A stretch of DNA of 64,000 nucleotides from Chlorops oryzae. Taxonomy: Eukaryota > Arthropoda > Insecta > Diptera > Chloropidae. Positions 24,111-36,684 of this stretch are shown one piece after another. The stretch is taken from NCBI GenBank assembly GCA_020466095.1, contig CM035807.1:76414004-76478003 (forward strand). Direction: 5' to 3'. A program made the translations under genes and the position numbers. The notes under the pieces were generated by a model that did no database searches, was not told where the DNA came from, and saw nothing but the letters and a program-made list of their open reading frames with translations. Positions within the stretch are counted from its first letter, which is position 1. Every line of letters begins with the position of its first letter.

Positions 24111-26106
24111 TAGAAAAATAGAAGATTTTCAATTTAAATAATCGAATCAAAGAAATCATTTTTATTTATTTATTTATTTATAATATTTTTACAAGCGGTC
24201 CATTGTACCGGAAGCTTCGGTTTCTATTGGAGACGTTCTTAAGTTTCCCTCATCGCCCTCACAGAATCTTCACATCAGCGTCTCAAATTTGTGCTAAGTA
24301 ATTAATCAATAAAAGTTGTCTAGAAAGCCAAACACAGTTTATCAATAAAATTAACCTTAAATCATATCCCATATCGATCTATTTATTATTCTAATGGCCA
24401 AAACGTTCAAACAAATTTTCATTCCATTCAATGTTGACCAAACAAATGAACCCAAGAGTCTTAGCTGAATTCAATCTCATCGACATACATGCATACATAG
24501 ACATCTCCATTCACGTATGAATAAAAGCAAATGTTCGCATACTCCCATCCAAAGAACAAGAAAAAGAAATAACCAAACAATTCCACTTAATTTTGTCGAC
24601 TATTAATCAAAATAAGCGCGGACAGTTGAAAATGTATAAAAATATCAGTTAAATAACAAAGAAAACGAAAATCAACTCGAAATGTGTATGAAACGAAGCT
24701 GCTCAAATGCGTTCAAGTGACGGAATATTCCCAGACGGGGGTACAAATGAACGATTGTTAAAAGTCTCCATCATGAGATAACAAAAAAAAAAAAATAAAC
24801 AAAAATACTTTTATGTATCTCAGTAACTCAGCAGTGTTAAGTATTCATTTTTAGATTCCCTTTTGCTCTTAAACAGTTGAAAAAGGAAGAGAAAAAACTC
24901 AGCATCATTGCCATTGAATTATGCTGATGGATTTGGGAGAAAATCTTTTGTGTGAAGTTTTAACGATTCACTACGATCAGAACTATAAAACCTAATTCGA
25001 TTGTAATGATCTGAAATGTGAAGTCGCAGTCCAACGGACATTAAGAGCCATTATGCGGATCTTACATTTGTTAACAGACTCAGTGAGTATAATGGCCGAA
25101 GCTTGCTTCAGGGACCGAACAATCCCCTCAGCTATTGGATACACAATTTTGGGAGCTTCGCTTTACAATATGTACACAGCTATCGATTTGGTACATAAAA
25201 TATCCCCAATGAAATGTCCCAAAAAATCAATTTGAATGCCGATCATAAAATTCAACGACTGACCGAAAGATTTCTAAGATCGCATAAGTAATATGAGCAA
25301 AAAAAAAAAAATCAGCCGAAAGACAATTGAAGCCCGCGGAATCGTTAAATGTAGCGATCAGTTGAAATGCCTTAAGGCAGAACTAAAAAGTCAAGCATAC
25401 AACTTAATTGAAATTTGAAAATTCGCCAACAATCAACAATGTTTGTGCTGTGCATAATCGCTCTCAATAAGAAAAGAAAAAACAATATTCAATGAGGAAA
25501 ATAAAACGTTCGAAGCGTTCAATTCAATAAAATTGTTAGAGTCAAGTGATCGTGCATAGCTACTGTGCATACATACTTATTTGCACAACACTGTAAAAAA
25601 AAAAACAAATTTAAATATTGACAGCACGATAGACAAATAGACAACGACGAACTAGGTACCTACATAGCAAGGAGAGCCAAAAGGCTTAATTATTGACTGA
25701 TCCATTGCTGACAATTCAAATGGTCGTTATTTCATTTTAAATTTGGGGTTATTTTCAAGTAGCCGAACAAACTAAACTCAACGGATCGATTTTTGCCATC
25801 GGGCCATGCGAGTCAGAGGCAGAGTTAGAGTCGAGGAAAATTTTTAAAAGGAAAACAAACAAAAAAAAAACAGAGTAGAAGTAGAAATAAAAACGATTCC
25901 TTTTAAGTTGTAAACGTGATTTCACTATCAAATATAAGTAATTTAAAAAAAGTTATTAGCTTGACTGTAGAAATATTCGATTGGGGACTTTCGTGGACTA
26001 TAAGGGAGGTTGTTCGTTTGAAGGACGCAAATTTTCAACTCCTTTATAAGCTCTTAAATCGCCATCAAAAGATGCCAGAGTAACTAATTTCATCGACTGA
26101 AAAAAG
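24111..26106. other. AT-rich stretch, no gene seen
   Basis: TTTA tandem at about 24161-24180 and A-rich tracts. A 60-codon frame at 25.05-25.24 kb has no recognisable motif or splice context. Confidence 0.45.
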
Positions 26107-26572
26107 CAGGGACGTGAACCGGTTTTGAACCGAACCGGGTTTGAACCGCTTTTATCTGCTGATCTGCTGAACCATTAACCGAACCGATGTTTTTTACAAG
26201 TGTTTGAACCGAACGAAAAACCGAAACCCTTTTTGAAAAGGTTCAGGGTTTCATTTTTGCCCGCAACCATGCACAATGGTCGCTCCCATAGGCCAAAAAT
26301 AAAAAAATCTAAGTCGATATTCTTATGAAATTAGTATCGATACCATCCCTAATATGAGTAAGGCACCACTAACTTTTTATTGTGCAAATTTTAACCCTAA
26401 ATGGCGTTAGAAGTGGGAACACGTGTTAACAAATTTTTTCAGTTTGAGAAATTCCCGAACCCCGGTTCAAAAACGTAGAAAACCCGGTTTGACGAACCAA
26501 TCCAAAAGTTCAAACACGGCTCGAACCGCCGAACCGAACAGGGAAAATTTTCCACCAGGGTTCACGTCCCTG
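26107..26572. mobile_element. hAT-like MITE (CAGGGACGTGAACC ends)
   Basis: CAGGGACGTGAACC at the left is exactly inverted at the right. The flanking octamers GAAAAAAG (26099-26106) and GAAAAAAT (26573-26580) match at 7 of 8 positions, as for an aged hAT target duplication. GAACCG/CGGTTC motifs recur through both subterminal parts. The short open frame across the right end is not a gene. Confidence 0.85.
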
Positions 26573-26580
26573 GAAAAAAT

Positions 26581-27419
26581 TCGCATGCGCACTGAAGTTA
26601 ACGCACTTTATATGCGAGACATGTCCGCCATTATTCGTACTTATGAAGCAGTTTTAAAATTAAAAATAAATTAATGTCTTTTTTCCAGCAGCTCAAATGA
26701 ATAAAAATTAAGCTTAAGCACTGAATTTTGAAGACATGAAAGTAATTAAATTTTTTAATGAATCAATGAAATAAATTTTATTTTTATTTATTTTTTTTTT
26801 CGATTTTCTTTCAATTCAAGAATTAAGATTTTATTGCAATTTTTAATGATCGGACTTTTAATATTTTGAATCAAAATTAATTGCGACTCTTGTCAGAGTT
26901 AAATTTGGGATATTTTTATTGACTGGCTTATTGGCTTAGAGTTTTATTAAAGTTAATATTTTAAGAGACAGAGTCCTTCAGTCGTCGTAAAGATGGATGC
27001 GCGCCTGAAGTCGACCGAACTTAATGTGCTTTCAATATTCCTAGTCAAATGACTTTCCTGATTTTGACTGGCCGAACTGGGCTTCGGATACTTACGGAGT
27101 TTATCGAGTATAATCTTTTGGTTTGATCCAGCTAGAGACTGAGGATTCGCCGTGGCCTACACCACAGTAAGTTATTCGCTTGAGGGAAAAATACTTGCAA
27201 GTAGGGGAATTTTTTTATACTTTTTCTGGGAAAAAGTTACTTTGCCACAAGTCTTTCCATGGCAAAAATGGAAATATATATAATACGCTTATAGTTCATT
27301 AAAATATCTCGTGTCATGATCATTTTCCGGTTTCTGTTACTGTTACCATAGCAAATAGCAAACGGCTTCTCGCATTCTACTCAAAATAGCTACATAGAGG
27401 CTATTATTTTAAATGGGAT
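26581..27419. other. No gene seen
   Basis: AT-rich, with no inverted ends or motif. The last 100-200 bp could belong to the LINE fragment that follows but are too decayed to say. Confidence 0.4.
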
Positions 27420-28900
27420 GAGAATAAGTTGCAGGACTACAGCACTATGCTCGATGAACTTAATACCCCGAGGATGATGTGAACAATCTAAACGAATCAC
27501 TAAAAACTGCTATTGAATCAATAGCGGGTAGCTTAAACATGAGAAACCCAAAAAAGGCTAAGCGATCAATAACCGTGAACCATCCGCGGTTTCATAGAAA
27601 ATTGGCCGGATAAAAAAGAGAAGTGGGGAAGGTGCTTAGGATATGTAGATATTTATACGGCTTTTGGCAGCAATGTAAGGTTAAACTTCATAAGACTTAA
27701 AAACAGGTAAAAAGTTCTGATTGCCAGGAAGGAAAACAGAAGACGCCATACAAATAAAAAACTCGGGAATGTGAAGAATTCAATAGAATTTTGGGATGTC
27801 ATACGACGTCATAGTGAAAAACCTAACGTGCTACACCCACAACCAATCAAAAAGTGGGACTTCTATTCAGAATTATATCCTCGCCGTGTTATAGACAATT
27901 CCTTCCACTTACGTATCTATGAAGCCATACTAGACGATGAAACCATCCTTGCTGAAATTCGAACTTCTATTAACAAACTTTAAACCCAAAAAGCACCTCG
28001 AATCGACCCGATAAACACCGAATTCCGATTGTTTGGTGGCCTATATATGCTCTCTTTTCAACAAAATAATTAAATTAGACGAAAACCTGAGACTTGGTCG
28101 AATCTTTGCCAGTTTTATTTCATAAAAATGGTCCCATCAATGATACTTTCAATTACACTAGTTTACAAAAAAAAAGAGCAGAGACGAAATGATAATTTTA
28201 ATACTAAATTGGGGTCGCTGATCACGAAAATGGCAATAAAGAAGTTATAAGAGATTTTCCAAATTTACTCATAGACTTCGCAGTACTAAAATCAACCGGT
28301 CCACTTCAACGTCACTGAAAGCAATAATCCAATTTGTACATAATATAAGGGCACTAAAATTTGAGTAAATTTGGAAAATCTCTTATAACTTCTTTATTTT
28401 TCAACCGATTTGGAAGAAATTTTGTTTAATATATACGTTAAACATATGTTTATCATTTTTAGTTACCGAAAAAAATTAAAAAAAAATTTTTTCTACTTAA
28501 AAGTTAAAATGAAATTCTGAAAATTCAAAAAAAACCCAAAAAAGTTTTTCCACGTTCAAATGCCTATAGCTCTAAAACTAAGAAACCGATTGTAACAAAT
28601 GATATATCGATGCAAAGAGGAAAGTTTTCTGCTTCATGCTGATAAAATTTTATTTTATTTAGACAAGCCGTTTTGGAGTTATTTGGCAAAATCTCGTAAA
28701 GTATCAAAAAAACACGTTTTTTGCCCATATCTCAAAAACTATTCTTTGGGAAAAAAACGGATGCCATTTTCGTGATCAGCGACCCCAATTTAGTCTTAAA
28801 ACCATCATTTCGTCTCTGCTCTCGCGAAAGTTTTAAATTCTGTAAACTAGTGTTATAGAGGCATCGCAACACTGTGTGACACTGTTACGAGTAATAATAA
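27420..28900 (+). pseudogene. Degenerate LINE reverse-transcriptase fragment
   Basis: Fragment of a non-LTR retrotransposon polyprotein covering the linker after the endonuclease and the start of the reverse-transcriptase domain. Decayed frames read SLKTAIESIAGS (about 27.50 kb), then NSIEFWDVIRRH (27.78 kb), KKWDFYSELYP, and KAPRIDPINTEF just beyond a stop at 27981-27983, resembling the usual KAPGxDxI...EF. A frameshift leads to LFNKIIKLDE and FHKNGPINDTFNY at 28.15 kb. The next motif residues, RGIATLC, lie beyond 28856, because a CACTA-like element (28156-28852) is inserted between them. Several stops and frameshifts make it non-functional. Flanking 5' and 3' parts are missing or unrecognisable. 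The clade is not assigned; jockey, R1 or I-type relatives are possible. Confidence 0.75.
28156..28852 (-). mobile_element. CACTA-like foldback element, copy 2
   Basis: Tips CACTAGTTTACA and, inverted, the same at the right (GTAAACTAGTG), with TTA on both sides (28153-28155, 28853-28855). The terminal 90 bp are shared with copy 1 at 18589-19442: AGAGCAGAGACGAAAT, GGTCGCTGATCACGAAAATG. The right arm is long and the left arm short, and the central unique segment is reversed relative to copy 1, so this copy sits in the opposite orientation with one arm partly deleted. No transposase. Its insertion in a reverse-transcriptase motif fixes the boundaries independently. Confidence 0.85.
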
Positions 28901-29649
28901 TGGAAACTTGTAGACTATTTTGTATTCAGTTCAATAATCAAATTGATAAAAATTATGCCAAATTACTTGCAAAGGGACAAGGGCGCAACTTTTTGAAAAC
29001 AAAAGCAAATCAAAATTTTAATACAAAAAATACGTTTTAATAAAAAAAAAACAAAAACATTTATTGTTGTAAACAATCCAATTGAAAAAATAAAAACAAC
29101 ATTAATTTTCCTTAACTTTTTTCCGGTCAATTTTTGTTGTTTTTATTATTTTTTTATTATTCGATTAGATTATCAATTAACACAGAAAAGATCTTGGAAA
29201 TATGACGCTTAGCCTCCTTTTTTCAGTCATTATTTATTTATTTATTTTCTTTTTTTTTTTTAATCCTCATTCGCATTACAAAAAGTATTTAAAGAAATTC
29301 TTTTAGGTCTAAAGCATTCGTAATATTTATATAAATTCGATTTCATTCGGTACGTTGAGAAACCAAGAATGATTTGCGGGGCAGAGAGACAGAATTGAAG
29401 AACTATGTGTGGGAACAGTTTTTGTAACCCAATGCCAAAGGGAATCCAATGATTTTCGTCATTAATTTATCAGATTTTTACTGTAGGAAATCGAAAAGAT
29501 TGATGACAATAGCTACCAGCGCCATACCTATGTACAGGCGCGCTGCCAGGGTGGGGGGATAAAAATGCACCACACAAAATGCCGTCTTACAAACTCCGAC
29601 ACGCCAGTGAAGAAACGTGCGTTTAAAACACACTCGTGTATAACAGCTC
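28901..29649. other. AT-rich stretch, no gene seen
   Basis: Poly-A and poly-T tracts (29.04, 29.25 kb). No gene or element recognised. Confidence 0.45.
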
Positions 29650-29652
29650 TAA

Positions 29653-29896
29653 CAGCCCGATTCTGAATATTCCCGGGGAACGAAATCCCGGAGAATTTAC
29701 TTTTCTCGAGAGTAAACTTCTTCCTTCTTAAATATTTGGGGGAAGGTATTTGATGGGGAATGGGTATTTGCCCCACACCCATAGTTTTCCTTACCCTATC
29801 TATTTAAAAAAAAGATAATTTCAGTCTCGAGAAAAGTAATCCGCGGGTATACGTTCCGCGGGTATTCGTTCCCCGGGAACATTCAGAATCGGGCTG
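29653..29896. mobile_element. Harbinger-like MITE (TAA target)
   Basis: CAGCCCGATTCTGAATATTC on the left matches the inverted right end (CAGCCCGATTCTGAATGTTC) with one mismatch, and both continue CCGGGGAACG. TAA flanks both sides (29650-29652, 29897-29899), the 3-bp target typical of PIF/Harbinger elements. Inner motifs CTCGAGA and CGCGGGTAT are also repeated. A fragment of the same family (CATTTAGAATCGGGCTG) lies near 58.04 kb. Confidence 0.8.
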
Positions 29897-29899
29897 TAA

Positions 29900-31650
29900 G
29901 TGTCTGAAGTACCAGCACTACATTTTTCGCGCACAATCGTACTTAAGGTACTCATATCCATCCAAACAATATTTTAAGTGATAGTGCAACAATTTTTCAA
30001 TAAGCAGTGAAATTTGATATTTGAAATTTAAAGCTTTAGAGATAGTGAAATTCGGTTTTCAATACCACTAAACAATTAGTGGTAGTGAAAATTTTAGTGA
30101 TGGTGTAATGTGCCCATACTCATTTTAGCTGGGGATAAATTTAAAAAGGGATTTTAGAAGACTTTGTGAATTGCCTAAATGAAAAAAGAAAACATTTTTG
30201 CCGGAAACAATACTCTATGGACTTGGTCATCTTATAAAAATGGGTGTGTTCTCTCGAGGGGAATTCATAGGAGGAACGGTCTGAAAATCTTGAAATTTGG
30301 CAGCGCTTAACTAAAGCAATTTAAAACGAAATACATATGTACAAAAAATATTTAATTCAAAAAATATTGAAGAAAATGAAAGGCATTTAAAAGCGAAAAA
30401 ATTGATGGCATTCAGCTCGTATCCTACTCAAGACTGGATGGGATTAAGTCACAGTGACCGCCCGTGGCGAATTTATTATTAATGCACACACCTTTCAAAA
30501 TTTCAACTCGATTTCAAAATTCATTCGAATTACCTACTGCCAGCCACATACATAAATGTGAGCGTATCTAAAGGTAGCAAATGTTTATATGTATGTACAT
30601 ACATGCGTATATACTTATGTATATTGACTTAAAAATAGATACACTGGGATTTTTGGGTCGAAAATTGGAAAAAACAAAGGTTCGTTTCGGATTAGAAATG
30701 TGAAATGAGCATTATTAATTCTAGTTTTTTTTTTTGCTTCTTTCTCTCTAATATTTCTCTGGTCCAGATACGACGGCAGATTTTGCAATTGTTCGGGAAT
30801 AATGACGTCTTTAAAAAGATTTCTTTACAATAAACTCTAAAAGAAAAAAAAGTAAATGTCATTCACAACGTTTTCGATGACTTATTTATTAAGTTGCTTC
30901 TAAATAGAAACCAATGAACTACTTTCTAGTAAGCTAATGGGAAACAAAACTAAAGCTTTGTATTGAAAAAAATTTTGATGACCAATCGCCTTGGTCTTGC
31001 CGACTCTTATAGCTGACTGAATTGTGTAAGACTCTGAAAAAAGACGGCATCCAAATGTACGTTGATAGATTCACTCATTAAATTCGAGGTAATTTAATAA
31101 GCATTTTACTCAATCTCAAATATACTCCTTTCCGGTTGTGAGCACATTTAAAAATCGACGAAAAGATACTCATAACCGATAGGGGCTCTTATTGGAATTA
31201 ATTCCTTTTAATGTAGAATCACGATTGAACAATTCTTGATGTGGTTAAGAGAACAGTGCTTTTATTCTACAAAACAATAGATAATCTCAAAGTCGAATGC
31301 ATTTTCATCAATGTATATGCGAAAAAACCTGGAAATCATCAAACTATTTACCTCCGAGTCATTGTTAAAGACCACTGAAAACAATCAAAAATCATCAAAA
31401 TTTTAAAATAAATATCACAGTAAAAGATATCCAAAATAAGGACCTCTTAAGGGGAATCTCCCATAATTTAAAAGACATTAATGATCTTAAGAGGAGTCTT
31501 ATCGCAGAAAAGTAGTCAAGGACAATTTTATGGGACCTTACGGGACCAAGTTTTTTATTTTAGAAGATTTCAAAATGAAATTTAAGTGAATTTTGGCCTT
31601 GTTCTGAGACATTCAGGGGAATATTTCCATGGAAATAGTGCTTCATCTTA

Positions 31651-31682
<32 letters not shown>

Positions 31683-32640
31683 GATTTTTCAGCACGTCTT
31701 TCTCGCGATCTAATAAAATCCTATAAAATATTCATACAAATGAAAAGCCCCACATCACATTTACCTGATTTTTTAACACAATTGAGAAGCAAAAAGTGGG
31801 TAGATCTCAGGCACTTTAAGCGGCATGCGAGTCTATGGACAGAAAAATCAAATCAAAAAAGTGCTTAGCTCCCTTCGAGTGCGTAAATAATGTGCATCAG
31901 TCACACGCGCAGCGTCAAAGAAAATGAAAAGCAGATTTTCCAAAAGACGACGCTCGACAAAAAAAAAAAAAAGAAGGGATGTTCATTATTATGAAAAATA
32001 AAGAATGAAAGAACGGCATGAGGAAAAAAAGAACGCATACAGATTTAACAAATTCCATTTGTAAGACAGGATATAATATGTTTTTCTTCAAAGAACTGAC
32101 ATTGGCCGGAGGAATAAAAGCCGAAGCATGCTTAAGTCTTTCGCATCAATACGGTAAGATCTTGTAATATGAGACGCATACAAATAAGTTCGGAAAAGAC
32201 ATGAGGAGTAAATACACAAAGGAAAGAAGAAGAAAAAATGTATTCCTGTCTTTAGTCCACGTCTTAAAAGTATTAATTCTTTGCCTTCTTTTTCTTTCTG
32301 TTTTTCTCTTGTAAAAATGACAAGTGCCTCTACCACAGGAAATCAGTGACATTTGTACATATTAATGTAGCTGTACATAACTCACACGCATGTTCAGATA
32401 TTTTTTTTTTGTTCAAAACAACAAGATATGATACAAAATAATAATAAAAACGCTTACTCAATCGACTGTCCATGCCCAAGGGAGCTCTGTCATGAGTTCG
32501 GGTTTTCGAAAAAAATAAATTTTTAAAAATGAAGTCGATAAGATAATATCGTATCAGTTAAGGGGAAAGGTGGCTACGTTCGAATGAAATTTTGATGTGA
32601 TTTTGTGAATATTTTTATGTCGAAAAGTTTTTGATAAACA
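29900..32640. other. AT-rich stretch, no gene seen
   Basis: ACATACAT-type microsatellite near 30.59-30.61 kb and a poly-A tract of about 31 bases at 31651-31681. No gene recognised. Confidence 0.45.
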
Positions 32641-32791
32641 CAGTAAATCCTCTCATACGTGGATGATAAGGACGAGTCAACTTCGGTTGCAACTTGGAAG
32701 ACGAATTTAGTTCCGTAAAGTTTCCTCGAACTTTAGATTCCTCCTCCGTCTTATATGTAAGAACGTTCGTCCATCAAGCGCTGATTCACTG
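32641..32791. mobile_element. Short pogo-like MITE
   Basis: CAGTAAATCCTCTCATACG on the left faces GATTCACTG and TA on the right. Interior motifs GGACGA and TCGTCC are opposed. The left flank is not TA, so the element is old or its left edge is off. Related to 5481-5598. Confidence 0.45.
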
Positions 32792-33601
32792 TATAAGCCT
32801 TCAAAAATAACCAAATTTTGAAGAGAAAATTTTCAATTTTATAAGATACGGATTCAAGTCGAGTTATTGATCTTTTAGGCTACCGTTTTCTTATCGGAAA
32901 TCGCTCTTTCAAAATCTATTTGGATTCTCATAAAGAAAAAAGTGGGTTAGAAAGCTTTCGTGAAATGTCATAATGAGCAACATTTAAGACTCTTCAAAAG
33001 TCGGTAGCTCAGTGTTTGTTATAAGTATATAAATATCTGATAAAAAAAAAGTAGGGTTTCTCCATAGCTTCCAACCGAAAGGCTGAAGTGATAAAAACTT
33101 TGACGTACGTTCGTTTTGAATATTCATGGAAATTTGTTGTTTTGATCAATATTTACATTTTTTAAAATAGATTTTGGTTAATTTTTAAAGCAGTCTCTTG
33201 TTTTTGTTTCTGTTTCTGTTCAAGCGTAACGGAATTCTGCGTGTTTTCTAAACGATATTAAAATAAATTATTCGAAAAATCTAGTCAGAGCCTCATCATG
33301 GCCTTTCGTTTTTTATGGAAGTCGAGAATCGGCCAAGGTAACATCTTCAAGGGTAGGTACTTGAATGTTTTTTTTTTCTTTCTTTTTTTTTCTTTGAAGC
33401 TCTCGGATGCCTTTCAAAAACATTCAATATAAATTCCAAGTCATAAAATTATTAAAAATTGATGTCCTTTAATGAAGGCAAAAAAAAAAAAACAAGGAAA
33501 AAACCAAATATTTTAAGGCATAAATTCAAAAACTGAAACAAAAAACAAAATTCAAAAGAAAAAGCAAGAGAAAAGGAACCAAAAAATGTTGGTGTATTTA
33601 C
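32792..33601. other. No gene seen (possible intron)
   Basis: T-rich and A-rich tracts. If the exon at 33602-33635 is real, this is the 5' part of its first intron. Confidence 0.35.
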
Positions 33602-33635
33602 CGTGGGCCTTCTTCTTTCTGGATTTCGGCGCCAT
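33602..33635 (-). CDS. Putative first coding exon, MAPKSRKKKAH
   Basis: On the minus strand an ATG (33633-33635) in the context CAGACATGGCG opens a short basic N-terminus, MAPKSRKKKAH plus one base. A donor-like GTAAATAC follows at once, so the exon would end in phase 1. The preceding 150 bases are rich in CAACAA and lack an in-frame ATG, as fly 5' untranslated leaders often are. Farther upstream lie a CAG run and a TATAAA (34126-34131). The Lys/Arg cluster could be a nuclear-localisation or basic tail, but I do not recognise the protein, and the next exon is not found. This could also be chance, since the reading is only eleven codons long. Confidence 0.35.
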
Positions 33636-34135
33636 GTCTGGAAACTGTGCTGATTTCTTGAACTTTTTGTTGTTGTTTAAGACTTTTGTTGGTTGCAGGC
33701 AACAGACGCCGACGACGAAAACGAAAACGAGAACGAGAACAACAATAAAAACGAAGAAACGCGCTGCAGCCAAGAGTTAGGGTTCCTCGCTGCTCCGATG
33801 CACAGGTTTATGCTGCCTCAAGAACTGAATAAATTGTTGCAATAATGTTGCCTGTGCTGCTGCTGCTGCTGCTGCTGCTTATGCTGTTTGTTCTCTTCGT
33901 TTGTTGCTGTGCTATGTGCATGCAACACAAAAACAACAGAGGTGCCAACAACAATACTAAACCGACTTAAAGATCAATGATTTTGTACGATGTGCTGCGC
34001 TCGGACCATGTCCCTCCGTTGAGGGAAAAAATGAAAACTGGATTTGCGATGCGTTCTTGAGAACTAAAGAACGAACGATCGAACGAACGAGCGCGCAGAC
34101 GCAGCGGTCAAGCCGGCGACATTGGTTTATAGGGT
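33636..34135 (-). promoter_or_regulatory. Putative 5' UTR and promoter region
   Basis: Read on the minus strand, TATAAA at 34126-34131 would place a start near 34.10 kb. The following roughly 460 bases are less AT-rich than their surroundings. They contain GTTCGTTCGATCG-type repeats, a (CAG)9 run (33854-33880 as CTG on plus) and CAACAAC motifs up to the ATG at 33635. These are typical of long leaders of developmental or neural fly genes. No initiator or downstream element is convincing. Confidence 0.3.
33853..33880. repeat. CTG/CAG trinucleotide repeat
   Basis: About nine CTG units on the plus strand. On the minus strand it reads as CAG within the putative leader. Confidence 0.9.
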
Positions 34136-36675
34136 CTTATATTATATGATGACTGCGGACTGTGAGCTCAGGGCTGCCTACTGCCGTCTGCCGACCGTCG
34201 AATGCTCAAAATGCACGCTGGACAGCGAGGAGTAGGTATGTACGTCTCACATACAAAAGTACGGAATTAAAATTATGGGCTTTTCTTCTCTGGGCTGCTC
34301 TTTTATTTCAAATGCTGCAGGTTTTATTTTTATTTCCTTTTGTCTTTATTGTTTTATTCGTTCGACTTTTTGTTCTTTGTGTCTTCCTTTTTAATCCTGA
34401 TCCTTGATGAAGTACGTGCGTTCCTAGTTCACTTTTTTCAGTCTGGGCCTTTTTTTGTTTTGTTTTGGTTTTTTGTTTTCTTTTTCGCTTTTCTGTTTAG
34501 TGTTTGTATTCGAGCGATTGTGTTTTTGTTGTTGATTTTGCAATCGTGCGCTTTGGCCCTTGCAGAAATTGTATTTCACAGCTCAATGCTGCTCAAGTCC
34601 AGTTCCGATATGGTGTGAGCGCGTGATCACGTCGAGTATAATTATAGGCGAAAGGTGGCGATACAAATCAGGTGAAATTTAATCCTGCATTTGTTGGGGG
34701 GTTCAACGATCAAGCAAGATGATGATAATGATGTTTTTTGTTTGTTTTGTTTATTATAATTATTATAGTATTATTTTTATTATTTTATTTTGCATGCGTA
34801 AGTTGAAGTTTTATTGTTTTTTAACGAGTTCCAATCGATTTCGCTTTAATATGTTTTTGAGAGAATATTGTTAAAAATTCATTAAACAAAAATAAATGTT
34901 TGGAAGATATCAATCTTTTGTACAATTTGCTTCAAGAATCACTTTTTGTATTTTGTATGTTTTATAGCCTCTCATTTACGTTGAATGCTATCGGTACATT
35001 TGTAAGTAATTAACATTAATTTTTGTTTTTTTATTTTGAATTTTTTTCGCTTTGAGCGTTTTGACAAAAGCACTTCGGAAATTACCCGAAATTAACGAAA
35101 ACACTCGCCGCAATAATTTTCTGCCTTTTATATTTTTCATAATATTTCATGAGGAATTTCAATGTTGTTTTCCACGATTTTCGGAAATTTTTTATTCTTT
35201 CAAAATTAATTTTTTATTTACTTTTTCATTGCAAAGGTTTCATTCAACGGGAAACACATATAAAATATCTTTGAGTAAGAAAAAATTCACACGCGTTGCA
35301 CCGTCCTCTTTCAACGAGATACAAGCAGAAACTGAATGCAACAGGCCAGCGAAGTATCAGTCGAAAGGCGAATCGTTCGTCTGCCTACAACAACTTCGGA
35401 CATGTTTACATGAGATACTTTTCAACGTGTTGCCAGACTTTGGAGAATGAGTTCAGGCACTTCTTTGTGGTTGATGTTTATCGGAACATAATTTGTATAC
35501 CTACAGTCGACTCAGGATAAAGTGAATTTTTTTTTCACAGCCTGCTTATATTATTACCCAGTTTGCTTGCACTATCGAGGCCCAATTTTTGTTTGTTTAC
35601 TTTCCTTTATTTGTATCAAATTTATGAAAAATTTACATGTGAAAAGCGCAACTAAAAATAAACTCGATTGGCCGTTTATTCTTTACGTTCTCTTAATGAT
35701 TTTTGAGCGTCTTTCTCGCGAAAAATTAAAGTACCAGCGTAATCTATTGCACAGGTCGCAGTCCGGGTGTTCACTCCATCAAACTATCCTCGGAGGTAAG
35801 GATACTCTCGTGGCGCGTTTAGATAAACCGGGTGAGATATTTTTAACAAATTAATTTTCGTTTTCAAAACCGCAAGCCCCTTGGTTAAATGTGAATACAT
35901 ATGCCAGAAAGTGAGGCAACCTGTGATGGAATACTTGCTCACTAAAACAGACGCTCAGAGTTTATCTGGTCATTCCTTTACCAAATTTTACAGGTATGCA
36001 TCCTTTTGACCTAAATGGTTTTGTCTTATACAAACCAGGGCCTTCGAATAGCAAAGATTAAACATTTCCGAATTTTGATCTTCTATTGAGATCTTACATA
36101 TTCGTATGATACCAACCTTGGGTAAAAAAAAAACCATTTACAACAGACCCTTCAAATCCCTATTCAAAAACTTCTTTCTATTTCAAATTCTTAAGGGGTT
36201 TTTTACAAAGTTGGCGCTAAAAAAAATCGAAATTTTTATGGCATATTCTGAACGTACATACTTTCAAAAATATCTGTGCAAAATTTCATTCAGATCGTCC
36301 AGGCATCGATGAAGATTGGTAAGTTTGACTGAAAAAATGTTTTGCACGAATGAAGTTAACTAAAAACATTAAACGCGATTATCTCAGAATGTTTTGTTTT
36401 TAAGTACCGTTGTGGTGAACGAGATATCTAAAAAAGTTTTCAATTCAATTTCATCATTTTTTGTCAATTTTTCTTGTTCAAAATTTAGGTATGTACTTGA
36501 AGGATTCTTTTCTCATCCCGATTCTTTGTTATGATTTTTTGTTTACAAATTCGAACACCTCAAAATACAATTTTTCTCAATATGGCTTTTTTATTCGAAA
36601 ATCTTGATTTGGGAAACCATATCGTTCAAGCAGACTTCAGTTAAGCGGTTCGCCTCGGAGAGTGTTCACCGCAAG
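34136..36675. other. No gene seen
   Basis: Moderately GC-rich to 34.26 kb, then T-rich. Open frames at 35.05-35.45 and 35.52-35.85 kb have no motif. A CAGT terminus-like string (CAGTCGACTCAGG, about 35505) resembles pogo ends but has no partner. Confidence 0.4.
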
Positions 36676-36684
36676 CCTTGTATA

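Noticed and set aside
18589..28852. The central segment of the CACTA-like element appears inverted between the two copies, as if flipped by recombination.
   Set aside because: The arms are inverted repeats of each other, and the long and short arms also swap sides. Opposite insertion of the whole element explains this without any flip.
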